From Impatiens glandulifera (Eukaryota; Streptophyta; Magnoliopsida; Ericales; Balsaminaceae): a stretch of 64,000 nucleotides of DNA. The DNA lies in assembly GCF_907164915.1 (NCBI RefSeq), contig NC_061868.1, forward strand, positions 49,909,689 to 49,973,688. The letters run 5' to 3'. How positions within the stretch are numbered: the stretch's first letter is position 1; every line of letters starts with the position of its first letter. The position numbers and the translations under genes are program-made. Below the pieces are notes generated by a model. The model worked only from the letters and a program-made list of their open reading frames with translations. It was not told where the DNA came from and did no database searches. This document shows positions 45,431 through 57,596 of this stretch, one piece after another.

Positions 45431-46554
45431 AATCCTCTCGATTTCTTAATTAAACGTTAACCGAGTATCTATCCAAATTAACATTTATTTTCTCATACAT
45501 AGAATTCCACATAACACCCCTATATAATTAAGAATCTCCTAATCACACAACCACAACCGTCAATTATTATATATATATATATATATTATATCATTAACGA
45601 ATCTATTGATTCATCTTCTTCTGAAATAATATCAGCATAGTTACTTTTCAAATAATCAATTTCGAATATGATTGGAATGAATTATGAGGAAGTCCTTAGA
45701 TCTAGTATGATCACGGTTATTTTAAGTTTTGTTCAACCCTTGTTTGGTATATATATTTTTATTATTTTCTTTAAAAAAACTATATTTTATTATTATATAT
45801 TCATATTTTTGATGTTTAAAAAAAATACTTTCTGAACACCAATATCGATTATAATTTCTTTAAATAATTTTAACCAAACAAACAAGTAAGCCTATATTTA
45901 ATTATTTTATTTTCTCATCTCTTACGATCCTGGTCATCCATTGTATTTTCAATGCTCATTTAATTTTGCTTTATTAAAAGAAGAGATATGCAGTTTTAGC
46001 GCTTAAGCTGAACCTTATTTTAAAGAATGCATGTGTATGTAAGTCTGTGAGAGAGAAAAAAGAGAACAGACAATGGGAGGGGACCACATCAGGTATGTGG
46101 GCTTTGTGCAAGTTTATGAAATATAAATTGCTTTTTAGTTATTTGAAAACAAATATATATGAATGAAATATAATTTTTAAATTATATTAACTTTGTTTAT
46201 AATTTAAAATTTTAATGGTTGAGGGTAACATATTTATTTAGAAATCTAATTATAGGTATCAATTTTATATATATTTATATTTTGTAGAGTGTTTAATTGC
46301 AACAAATTTAACACCCACTGATTCAAATCAATTTAGTTTTTTTTTTCAAAATTTTAGATTCTATACTTTGTTGATTTAATTATAAGATTCATTAAAATGA
46401 TCTAAACATAACAAAATAAAAAAAAAAAAAAAAAAGTTTAAAAGAGAATAAATATGAGAGTCACCAAAATTAATGAAAAATAGAAAAATAATGATTACAT
46501 TAAATAATGATTTTATTAAAAAATATATTTTTTCATTAAAAAAATATAGTTATA
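45431..46554. other. AT-rich spacer, no gene seen
   Basis: Includes a TA run (about 45569-45587) and a 21-base poly-A-like run near 46416. No coding or RNA feature was recognised. Confidence 0.4.
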
Positions 46555-46735
46555 TTTTATCGGTTCGGGGACGATTCGGTGCATGTAAATAACATCTCCG
46601 TCCTGAACCCCGGTCAACATATTTTGGATTTTCCCCGATCCCCAGTCAAAGTGGGAAAAACCATACCAATCGGTTCGGTTCGATTCGGCTCGATTTCAGC
46701 GGGGCGGTTTCAAATTCTCATCCCTAACCGTAGTA
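46555..46735. mobile_element. GC-rich transposon end, right-hand orientation
   Basis: A block of CGGTTCGG/CGATTCGG words ends GCGGGGCGGTTTCAAATTCTCATCCCTA. This is the reverse-complement style of a TAGGGATGAGAATTTG terminus. It may be the right end of an element whose left end is at 43668 (TAGGAATGGCAAC), enclosing the LINE fragment, but the two ends match only loosely. Confidence 0.3.
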
Positions 46736-47617
46736 GTCAACATGTTTTAGATAAAGTCATTTTACCTTTTAATTGTGTCTATACAAATAGAAATTTGACT
46801 TACCATATTTACAAAATATTTTATTTTTAATAATATTAAAATATTATTTAAAAAATTTTAATTCAAAATAACAAAAAAAAAAGAATTAAAGAAAAATTAA
46901 GAATTAATTATTAAGATAATTAAACCCTAATTAGAAAAGTTATTAAAAATTCAAAAATAATTTAAAGTTAAAATATTGTATTTTTTTTTAAATTTATTTA
47001 GTGCCTGATGTATTATTCATATTAGTAAATATCATTTTTGCAGTTATATATATATATATATATCATTTTTGCAGTTATATATATATAGAGAGATAATTTG
47101 ATTTCGTTTTTGTAAGTTCAAACTTATTCTATAATTTTAGTTTTGAAAAGTAAATATGGCTGATAATTCTTTTTTAACGATATATACTATATAATAATAA
47201 AATAAATAATAATTTAAAATATAATTTAATATTTTAGTTAACTAACTAAGTAACTAGTATATTATAATAAATATTTAGGTCTGATTAACTTTTATTTGTT
47301 ATTTAATAAGTTACATGACAATTTTGTAGATATTTATTTTTAATATTTAATTATTTATTAATTGTTATTATTTCTCCACCAAATAAAATTTAATTAAATA
47401 AATTTTAAAAATAATATTATTTTTTAAATTAAAATTAAATTTCAAATATAAAATATCATTTTAAATAATGAAATTAATTAATTTTTTTTATATATAACAA
47501 TATAATTTTTAACAAAAATAAAAAAGAAAGAAAAAGAAAATGAATGCGATGCACTTGATCATAATTGATTCAAATTTTCATATAATAATATTGACAAATA
47601 ATGCTTAGGTGCAAGGA

Positions 47618-48106
47618 TGGCAATTTGAAATTGCCCCGTAAAAATCGAATCGAATTATCCTATTTGTGACGATTTTTTTCCGAAACCGAACGAGGATGGG
47701 GTGGGGATGGTATTTGTGTCCCCGCCCCGACCCGTCCCGTTTTCACCCCGTTTTTATCCCGATTTTGCCACAAATATCATAAACATAATTAAATATATTA
47801 AATCACCAATATATTTATTTATTCACTATATTTTATAAGAGTATTAAAATTATTTCTTTATAATAATATAAAATTTTAATATTTTACAATATATATTATA
47901 TTAAAAAATTAGTTTATATAATTTTATTGTATAATATTTATTTATTTTTTAAATAAAAATTATTAACGGTGTCATGCGGGATTCCCCGAAACCGAAAAAA
48001 ACCGAACGGGACGGGTATGGTATTAAAAAAATCTCCGAAATTAAAACGGAGCGAAAATGGTAATTGCATTCCCCGCCCCGAACCGCCCCATTGCCATCCC
48101 TACTTG
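47618..48106. mobile_element. Short non-autonomous element with GGATGGCAAT inverted ends
   Basis: The left end reads AAGGATGGCAATTTGAAATT and the right end GCCCCATTGCCATCCCTA, so GGATGGCAAT is inverted at the two ends about 490 bp apart. Both ends continue inward with GC-rich CCCCG/CGGGG words, separated by an AT-rich middle. No ORF is present. Superfamily uncertain (hAT-like MITE is one possibility). Confidence 0.5.
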
Positions 48107-48211
48107 GATGGAACTTAAAAAGAAGAGATAAAATTGCATTACTATATAAAAAACAGAGACATGACTTAATGTATGTGTGTCAGTGTGTGAAGAATAATTT
48201 CTTTTTCTACC

Positions 48212-49143
48212 CATGTTTCAAACAAATTTTCCCAAACTATCCATCTTTTCATTTTCATTCCCAAAATACCCACATTTCTCTTATATCATTAATTAACCAT
48301 TAATTACTCATCTTCCACCCTAAACTTAATCATTATTTAATTTTATAAATGTAAATATATAATTAATATTAATAATAAAATATATTTTATAAATAACATA
48401 TATATTTTATTTTTATTTAATTTTATAAATATAATATATATTATTAAAATTAAACATTTTAAATTAAATAATTTAAATAAAATATTATACACTAAAATAA
48501 AATACATTACATCAAACTTTAATATTATATGTTATAATAAAATTTATTAAATTATATAAGTATTAAAATAATACATATATTACATAAATATTAAAATAAC
48601 ACATATGTTTTACATAAAACGTAAAATATTATAAATATTTTAAAGTTTATGTAATTTATTTTATTTTAAAGTTTTTTAATTAACACTTTTATAAATATTT
48701 TAATATTTAAGAAATTTATTTTAAGGTTTATTTTATTTTATTTAAAGTTAATGTTAGATATTTTATTTTAATTTATAATATTATTTATTATTTAGTTTAA
48801 TATGTTTAATTTTAATTATATATATTATATTTTTAAAACTAAGTAAAAATATAATATATATAATTAAAACTAAACATATTAAATTTAAAATGTTTAATTT
48901 TAATTATATATATTATATTTATAAAATTAAATAAAAATAATATATATATATATATATTATTTATATAATATATTTTATTATTAATTTTAGTTATATATTT
49001 ATATTTATAAAATCAAATAAGGATTAAGTTTAGGATGGAAGATGGATAATTAATGGTTAATTAATGATTTAAAGAGAGAAAGATGGGTATTTTGGGAATG
49101 AAAATGAAAAGGTGGGTAGTTTGGGAAATTTGTTTGAAACATG
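48212..49143. mobile_element. Foldback-like element 1 with long inverted repeats
   Basis: Starts CATGTTTCAAACAAATTTTC and ends in the reverse complement (GTTTGAAACATG). Inverted similarity extends for well over 120 bp, through the AATTAACCATTAATTA and CCTAAACTTAATC blocks, into an AT-rich centre near 48680. No coding capacity. The transcript would form a long hairpin. No clear target duplication was seen. Confidence 0.75.
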
Positions 49144-49208
49144 TTAGGACAAGAAATAGTTCGTTCGACACACATACGCCATCCACACACTAACCCTTTC
49201 CTGTCTTA

Positions 49209-50107
49209 CCCACATTTTAAACAAATTTTCCCAAACTACTCACTTTTTCATTCTCATTCTCAAACTACCCATCTTCCCTCTCTACAATATTAATTAACAC
49301 ATTAATTAACTCACTCTCCCTCAACCCACTAATTAACTCTCTCTCTCTAAACCCATTAATTAATCCCTTTCTCTCACAACTATTAATTAATATCCCCACT
49401 TTTAAACTATTAATTAATTCATTATATCTTAATCAAATAATTAAAATATATTATATAAATATTAAAATAAAATAACACATATATTTTATTTTTATTTATA
49501 TCTATAAATATAATATATATATATATATATATATTTCAAATTAAATACACTAAATTAAATAATTTAAATAATTATTATAAATTAAAATAAAATAGAATAC
49601 GAAACTTGAAACTTAAAATAAAATACATTACATAAACATTACATCACAATAAAATACATAAACATTATAATAAAATAAAATACATAATAAATATTAATCA
49701 CGTTCAATATACAATAAAATGCATATTTTATCTTTATAATTCAATTTTTTTTACAACATTGGTCTTATCTTTTAATGACTTTTCATCAAACTTAGTGATT
49801 TGTTAATCATACTCTTGATATAATTAATATAAACTTCTAATATTTATGTGTTATTTTATTTTAATATTTATATAATATATTTTAATTATTTGATTGAAAT
49901 AGAATGAATTAATTAATAGTTTAAAAGTGATGATATTAATTAATAATTGAGAGAGGGTTAATTAATGGGGTTAGAGAGAGAGTTAATTAGTGGGTCAAGA
50001 GAGAGTGAGTTAATTAATGGATTAATTAATATTGTAGAGAGAATGTGGGTAGTTTAGGAATAGCAATGAAAATGTGGGTAGTTTGGAAAAATTTGTTTGA
50101 AACGTGG
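49209..50107. mobile_element. Foldback-like element 2, related to element 1
   Basis: Begins near CCACATTTTAAACAAATTTTC and ends GTTTGAAACGTGG. Inverted arms of roughly 300 bp can be followed through several TTAATTAA-containing blocks with CT-rich or AG-rich interruptions. The outermost ~30 bases are the same family as element 1, only 65 bp away. No ORF and no clear target duplication. Confidence 0.75.
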
Positions 50108-53100
50108 ATAGAACCGAAAAGGATTCTACCAAATAATTGACCAGAGGATAGTAATTCTGCATCCTCTTCTGTTTTACATACAAGGTGTTGTTTAATTTGA
50201 GTTTTTAAAATAATTTAAATAAAATTAAACATTATTTCACTCCATATCACTCACAGAGCAAAATATTAAAATATATTTTATTTTAAATCATTATTTTTTA
50301 TTTTATTTATATATATCAATACATTTTAAATCATTTTACTAAAAAATAATAATAATCACCTTCTCAAAATTATTAATCTTTAAGTTTTTTAAATAATCCA
50401 AATCCAAACAAGCTCGAATCATAATCATGCTAGTACATGATATTGGAGTGTCTAGTTCAGGTGCATGAAATATGTCAATATGTTATTATCTAGAAAATTT
50501 GAATTAAAAGATTAGTTTACCATTATTATTCTAAATTGTACTTTTCTTTCTTCTTTAAACATGTTAATTGATATTCAATACTTATGTGAAAAATAAAATT
50601 TAAAAGATCAATACTCTAAAGATAATCTGCTTCTTAAAAAAACACCGATAATAATTCTTATTTTTAGGATTTAATGTATTTATGTTTTATTATTATAAGA
50701 AAAAAAAGTTTAATTCTCATAATATAACCTAATATTGTATTGATTGACCTCTTTAGTACAAAAATCACAATAAAAAAAAAAGTGAGAGTCCATCTTGGGT
50801 GGATAAAAGCATGGCCCATCGTGCATATGGATTGTTAATTAATTAGGCCTAGTCAACTTATTGGGCTCAAAATAGAGTGGATCAGTTAATGTAGGCTATA
50901 TAACTCCCATGACACATACACAATGTTCTTCAGTTTGATTCCAAAATGTATTCTTTTATAAAATTGGAGCTCAACATTAAGGACTGGAATGAGACAAGAT
51001 GATGAAAAAAAAAAAAGTATAATTAGAATCTAACATATTTTAAATTTCACATGTTAAAATATTATATTAATTTTAAAAAAATTATATGAATTAATTTATT
51101 TTTTAAATAAAAGTATATAAAACATCTTTCTTTCTTTGTTTGTTGTTTTATAGGAATGATCATTATCATATGTCCAACCATAATGACTTGTTTGTTTCTT
51201 CTCTTTATCCCTTATTCACAACAACCAGAGTTAATGGGCTTTTGAAAGAAAATATGTTGTAAAAACTACTAGTTCAAGTGTTGTTGCATTAATATCTTTT
51301 TAAAATGTGAATGAATCTTCTGAAAATATATTTCAGCTACCACACTGTTAAAGTGTCTCAATCTAATATAATGTGCATGTTACCAAATCATCTAAGGCAT
51401 AGAAATATACACTAAGCATATCCAATGATAATAGTAAAAATAATACACAAAAATTTTTTTTAGAACATTATTTATAGAAATATTAAACAAGGAATTGAGA
51501 ATTTTGCATATTCTAGTACATAGAAAGATAGTCCAACCGATTTAATTTCTCAATGAAATTAAACAATGAACGGAAAGATAATATTACACATCAATAAGAT
51601 TCACAAACAAACCGGCAAGATCTTTTGCCTTAGAATGATGATTTTTATATCCGTCTTCTTCTCTAAGAGTTAAAATCACCCACAATCCTTACAATTATTG
51701 TATTTTGATATTTTAATTAATAATTAAGTGATTTAATAATAATAATAATAAGATGATAAATGGACTTTTTTTCAAAATAATAATGATAAGATAAAAACAG
51801 CTGAATCATTTTCAAATAATAGGATAACAAGTTCAAGATCCATTCAAAATTTGTTGAAATAAAATACATAATATATATTAAAGGAGAAATGATAAGGTAA
51901 GAGAATTTATAGAAGGAAATAACGTGCCGTAATCAGATTGGCTGCAAAAATAAAAAATGGTATTTTTCTTCCTGCTCAGCAAATTTGCTCCCTAATTAAT
52001 GTTAAATATATTCGATAAGTTTAACATCATTCAGTTTGTTCACAGAACACTAATATATATTTGATTATATTTATATATTTTAATTTGTTTTCTAAAATAA
52101 GTAGACAATTTCGTGGTGTATGATCTATATTTAAAAATAATATTCGACTTTGTTTATGCAAGTTGTTATTTACCAAAACTAAGAAATAATTAAACGAAGT
52201 GATAGTCAAAAATCTAGTAGTAACTGTAATCAATGCTAGACTCATGTATTCTTGTGGGAATATATTTGTTATGAAGCCAATTTGCCTCCATATATGCATT
52301 CGCTATAACCTTCACCTGTTTTGTGTATCATATATATGAGTCATGACTCAACATCCTTCTTTTAAGATATAAATAGATATTTTACTCTTAGTAATTAAGT
52401 AGAAAATAACATTTGTTTGAGATATTGAATGCCATCAACCATTCCCGTTCAACCCACCCATTTTTTAAAAGTTAAATATAATCATAAAGTACATTATTAA
52501 AAGATATTATGTTAAGTAAAAATAATTATTAATATCAATTAACTATTAAATAAGAACTTAACTGAGTTAATCTTGTGTAGATTAAAAACCCGGAAGAAAA
52601 GCTATCAGGTTTTTCTCGAAAGTCGGCATTAGCATTATTTAATAAGATCGGCAATCTCTAAAGAAACGTAACCGGTTATATTTCGGCTTTTGATGAAGAT
52701 CGTCAATTTGTAAAATCGGTATTTTACAAACGCGTAGCCGGTTTTATCTTAATTCGGCATTTCATTGTTTTTCAACATCAATACAAAAAAAAATAATGAT
52801 AGAATGGATTTTCATCTGAATTTTTTTAAATCTTATTATTTATTATCATTTTTTTTTAAATTTGAATGCAGGTGTAAGCTGGATGTGAGTGTGGATTAAT
52901 AGAGCTCTGGATATAGATGTTCATTATATAATAAAGTTGTAGGTGTTTATGAGTATGGGTTAATAGTACTTTTGTTGGCTTATGGGAAATATTTTGACAA
53001 CTTATTAAGAACTGATTTTTTTTTTTATTCAAATAACAGTCAAATATTGAATTGAGACTTAAATCAAAGCAATTGAAAACAAATATTATTGGGAATTAAA

Positions 53101-53398
53101 TGACTTGTATAGTATAGCATAACAATATTAAGCATCTTCTCATTATGGATCCAGTATCCAAATACCATCTCCTGAACATAAATATGACAGAAAATGTGTT
53201 ACAAAATGAATGTAAATTTCCAAAATTCCTCTTTAGATCAATCCACCATTGTGGAAAATATGAACAAGTAATTTAAATTAGTCTACCTTGTAATTATAAC
53301 ACCAACATGAACACTTTTGATAGAAATAATTATTCCTACAAAACATAAATATAAAGATTAAAGAGAACCAATTTTCAATTTGTAAATCAAATTCGACA
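50108..53398. other. Intergenic region, no gene seen
   Basis: AT-rich spacer. A compositional island at about 52590-52760 repeats CGGCATT/CGGCAAT and CCGGTT words without a readable frame and may be the remains of a transposon end. The 90-codon frame at 52299-52027 (-) lacks coding character. The last ~200 bases are probably the 3' UTR of the F-box gene. Confidence 0.4.
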
Positions 53399-54412
53399 TT
53401 AATCTATCATGCTGAGGGTACATGCAGGAACATCGACTAAACTTTCAAGGCAAATGTGTAGGTCCATTGATCCTACAACAACATAAATCATAATTTCCTC
53501 AGGTGACTTCTGTACAGTAGGTTTCGTAGGGTTAAAAATTTTAGAAGAAATTGGGTGTGACAGTGTAATCAATCTCGACCAATGTTCATTCTTCCTGCCA
53601 TATTCCTTCAACAAAAACACATCCACAGTGGATGATGATATGTAACGACAAGTCAATGAAAGACAACCACATAAATTATCCAAATATAAATAGTAATAAG
53701 AATCGCGGTACTCAGGCTGTGGAAGTACTCTGTATTTCTCTATACCAAGATCAAAAGCAACAATCAAGTTTTCCGTTGAGGTTATCCAGTGCAGAGCTCC
53801 ACCAGCAACAGAATCTCCAAAGCTATTCAAATTCGGAAAGTGAGAAAACTTTTCTATCTTATGCCACGAATTTGATCTCAAACTATAAACTTTAATCTCG
53901 TAATCAATGATGCCTTTTCTACCTTGGAGCCCTCCAATTCTCACCACCTTGTAATCTTCATTAGTGTTATCATAACCAATTCGATAATCACATATCCAAA
54001 CAGTGTGTTTTTTATTGGGAAAATCAATCCTCGATTCGTAAGGCAGTTTTATAGACTTTCTGATTGATGGATTCCATACAAAAACATTGTCAACGTCACC
54101 TAATTTTGCCATGCAAAGTAAGCCATCATAGGAACCTCTAGGAACAAGTCCATAATTCTGAAACATCAATGGAATGTAATTGACTTTCACCGGTTGAAAG
54201 AAATCAAAAACCTCCTGACAGTGAAGGTGATTCAACAAGTAAAGGCTAAGGTTTCTCTTTGTTTGAATGGATCGTTTCAGATGCAATTTAACGAAATAGG
54301 GACTGCTGATTAGGGCAAGCCAAGATTTAGATACACATTTGTAACGAAACAGACACTTAACAGACAATCGACAAAGAATCTCTTCTAAAATCTCATCGAG
54401 CAATTGCATCAT
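53399..54412 (-). CDS. F-box protein with FBA (F-box associated) domain
   Basis: An intronless 337-codon gene on the minus strand. Residues about 5-50 form the F-box (DEILEEILCRLSVKCLFRYK, then CVSKSWLALISSPYFVKLHL), which binds SKP1 in an SCF ubiquitin ligase. Residues about 95-320 carry the FBA/kelch-like substrate region: GSYDGLLCM, VFVWNPSIRKSIKLP, IGYDNTNEDYKVVRI, KVYSLRSNSWHKI, GGALHWITS and LIVAFDLGIEKYRVLPQPEY. The C-terminus has the usual ESLV motif (HICLESLVDV). The length is slightly short for the CPR1/CPR30-like group, but the frame is complete with no breaks. The target protein cannot be inferred, as this is a very large, fast-evolving plant family. The first of two adjacent ATGs was taken as the start. 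No same-strand neighbour is close. Confidence 0.92.
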   Translation of the reverse strand: MMQLLDEILEEILCRLSVKCLFRYKCVSKSWLALISSPYFVKLHLKRSIQTKRNLSLYLLNHLHCQEVFDFFQPVKVNYIPLMFQNYGLVPRGSYDGLLCMAKLGDVDNVFVWNPSIRKSIKLPYESRIDFPNKKHTVWICDYRIGYDNTNEDYKVVRIGGLQGRKGIIDYEIKVYSLRSNSWHKIEKFSHFPNLNSFGDSVAGGALHWITSTENLIVAFDLGIEKYRVLPQPEYRDSYYYLYLDNLCGCLSLTCRYISSSTVDVFLLKEYGRKNEHWSRLITLSHPISSKIFNPTKPTVQKSPEEIMIYVVVGSMDLHICLESLVDVPACTLSMID

Positions 54413-56400
54413 CTTCTACTGTACAATGCAAGAAGAAAAAGAAATCAGTGAAGAACAATTAACTTTGTATCATAACATTCCTCATTAAACACGAAATTCT
54501 AAAATAAACAGCCATGGATCTCTTAAACATATTATTTATATTTAAACTATTTCCAAGTCCTAATTTGTAAACATATAATTTATAAACTAACATAAATTAA
54601 GTGGAAAAAATGAAAAGAAAATAGATAGGAAGAATAATTATGAACTAACATAAACTAACATATTGTAACTTATTAGACTAACAATTGAAAAAAAAAATAA
54701 GAGAGAAATTCAGAGAAATAAGGTTTTATGCAGGTACCTAACGTTGGACGACCGCTTAAAACTATGGTCAAAGAACTATTTAATTATGTCTATAAGACTA
54801 AAATGCATGAATCTGCATGTATTTAAAAATAAAGAAGGAATATAATAAGTAGGGTTGCAAAGAGGCTAATGTTGTTCTTGATTTGACGGAATAAGGGTTG
54901 CCCATTAGATTTAGATTCAAGATCTTTTAAAATATTAGATGGGTTAAATATGAATTTGAGATCAAATTTAAACATCTAATTTTAAGATTTTTATGCATAA
55001 TTGATAGAATTACATGTATTATTCATAAAAAAAATTACTTGTTTGTTAATGCGTGAACCAAGTTAGATTTAATGGAATCAAAAAAGATGAGAGCTCCACT
55101 AATCGTCCACACGAGCCCTGTTTGATCCTCCTCCCTTAGAGTGATAAAAAAAATTATTGTTTGTAAAATATTTAAAGAGGTATAAAAACATGTAATTTCT
55201 CCTTAACTAATATTTTTATTATATATTATTTTATTTCCTAAATAAATAATATTTTTTAAAATCTTAATTTTATAATTAACACATTTGATTATATATTATT
55301 TTATTTCATAAACAAATAATATTTTTTAAAATTTTAATTTCATAATTAATTTTTTAATTATATATTTTTTATTTCATGAATAAATAATATTATTGATTAT
55401 TAATAAATAATAATTTCTAAATAATTTAGATATATGTGTGAAGGTAAATGAATATTTGAGTTCGATTAAAAAATAAAATTACAAAATGTTACGCGTATGT
55501 TTCGAACTTATAATCTAACAAAAACAAATACAACATTTTAATCAATTATGCTAATAAAATTTTATATTTTAAATTAAACACAAAATTTGATAAATGTGTT
55601 ATTCATAATATATGTTTAACTTTTTAATTAAGTAAAAGACCAAATTAAATGTTTGTAATTTTAGTGATTGATTTGACAAGAAATAAGAGACTTTCAATCA
55701 CAAAATAAAGAGAGTTAGTTGTCCATTAAAAATAAAAAAATTTAAACATATAAAAAACTAAATATAAAAATTCACTTTAATTAAAAGTTAAAGGATCAAA
55801 TTAAAGATTTAAAATAAATTATATAGAAAAGTTAAATATTCAAACTAAAACTTTTTTAAACTTCACAGGCTTAAATTTTAATTAAAATTATATGTAGCCA
55901 CACATATTTGCTTTTTTAAGAGGGAAAATAATAATAACAGATTTTGGGTTTGGCTTTTTGGTGATTAGGAGCTGAAAATGTCAGAGGTCTTAGTTTAATT
56001 AAATCAAACATGATTTTTTTTTTTTAAGTAAAAAACTAAGAAAAAATAATTATTAATGATTTTAAAAAGTTTTGTGATAATTTTTTTTTTTTTTTTTAAA
56101 TACATAAAGGTTATTGATATATATAAATAAAATAAAAAATAATAATTTAAAATAAATGACATTTTAGTATTTTTGTTAATGAGATGAGTTATTTGATTAT
56201 TTAAAAATTGTTCATTGGAAAATTAATTTCTTGTTTGGGTTAAAAACGGAAAAACATTATTTTTCTTCGCTTCCCAACTATTCAGAAACATTTGTATTTT
56301 TGGTTGGAAATTTTGAATGATTTTCACCTACAATATAGGGCAATACACATAAGGACATTCTTTAATTTAATTTTATATAATTATTAGTCATTAGAAAGGG
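54413..56400. other. Intergenic region, no gene seen
   Basis: Promoter side of the F-box gene, then AT-rich spacer. Repeated words of the form ATAATATTTTTTAAAATTTTAATTT occur near 55250-55390. No coding or RNA feature is supported. Confidence 0.4.
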
Positions 56401-56412
56401 AGGACGGACCGC

Positions 56413-56440
56413 TCTCCTCTCCTCTCCTCTCCTCTCCTTC
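56413..56440. repeat. CTCCT microsatellite
   Basis: About five uninterrupted CTCCT units. Confidence 0.85.
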
Positions 56441-56554
56441 TTACTATATAATATAAATATATATATTTATAAATATTCATTTTATTAATAATTATATATA
56501 TATATATAAATATTCTTATTTCTATCCACAAATAAAAAATTATATATATATATA

Positions 56555-57490
56555 CATAAATAATAATAATTTTAAAATTTTATATTATTATGGAGATTTT
56601 AAATATATTTATCATTAAACTTTGATATTTCTTTTCAATTTAGAAACCGTAATCATTGATTGATCTTATTATAATAAATAAAATAAAGATACAATTTTTT
56701 TTCATAATTATATATATATATATATTTTATTTCTGAATATATAATGCATTCAATCCATAAATAACCGTCTATATATAAATAATAATAATTTTAAAATTTT
56801 ATATTATTATGGAGATTTTAAATATATTTATCATTAAACTTTGATATTTCTTTTCAATTTAGAAACCGTAATCATTGATTGATCTTATTATAATAAATAA
56901 AATAAAGATACAATTTTTTTTCATAATTATATATATATATATTTTATTTCTGAATATATAATGCATTCAATCCATAAATAACCGTCTATATATAAATAAT
57001 AATAATTTTAAAATTTTATATTATTATGGAGATTTTAAATATATTTATCATTAAACTTTGATATTTCTTTTCAATTTAGAAACCGTAATCATTGATTGAT
57101 ATTATTATAATAAATAAAATAAAGATACAATTTTTTTTCATAATTATATATATATATATATATTTTTTATTTCTGAATATATAATGCATTCAATCCATAA
57201 ATAACCGTCTATATATAAATAATAATAATTATAAAATTTTATATTATTCTGGAGATTTTAAATATATTTATCATTAAACTTTGATATTTCTTTTCAATTT
57301 AGAAACCGTAATCATTGATTGATATTATTATAATAAATAAAATAAAGATACAATTTTTTTTCATAATTATATATATATATATATATATTTTTTATTTCTG
57401 AATATATAATGCATTCAATCCATAAATAACCGTCTATATATAATAATAATAATAATAATTATAAAATTTTATATTATTCTGGAGATTTTA
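56555..57490. repeat. ~220-bp tandem repeat, four units plus a partial fifth
   Basis: The word GGAGATTTTAAA recurs near 56592, 56811, 57029, 57251 and 57481, spacing 217-230 bp. Each unit also contains AGAAACCGTAATCATTGATT, a variable TA run and ATGCATTCAATCCATAAATA. Units are nearly identical except for TA-run length and one shared T-to-C change in the later units. The array ends about 105 bp before the alanine-rich gene start, so it may form or disturb its promoter. Confidence 0.9.
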
Positions 57491-57596
57491 AAATTATTCA
57501 ATACAATCTATAAATAAATAATCTTTTACTATCTAATTAGTTGACTCAATTTTTTTTTTTTTTATAGCAGTAGTAACAGAACCTCTCTCACACTAA

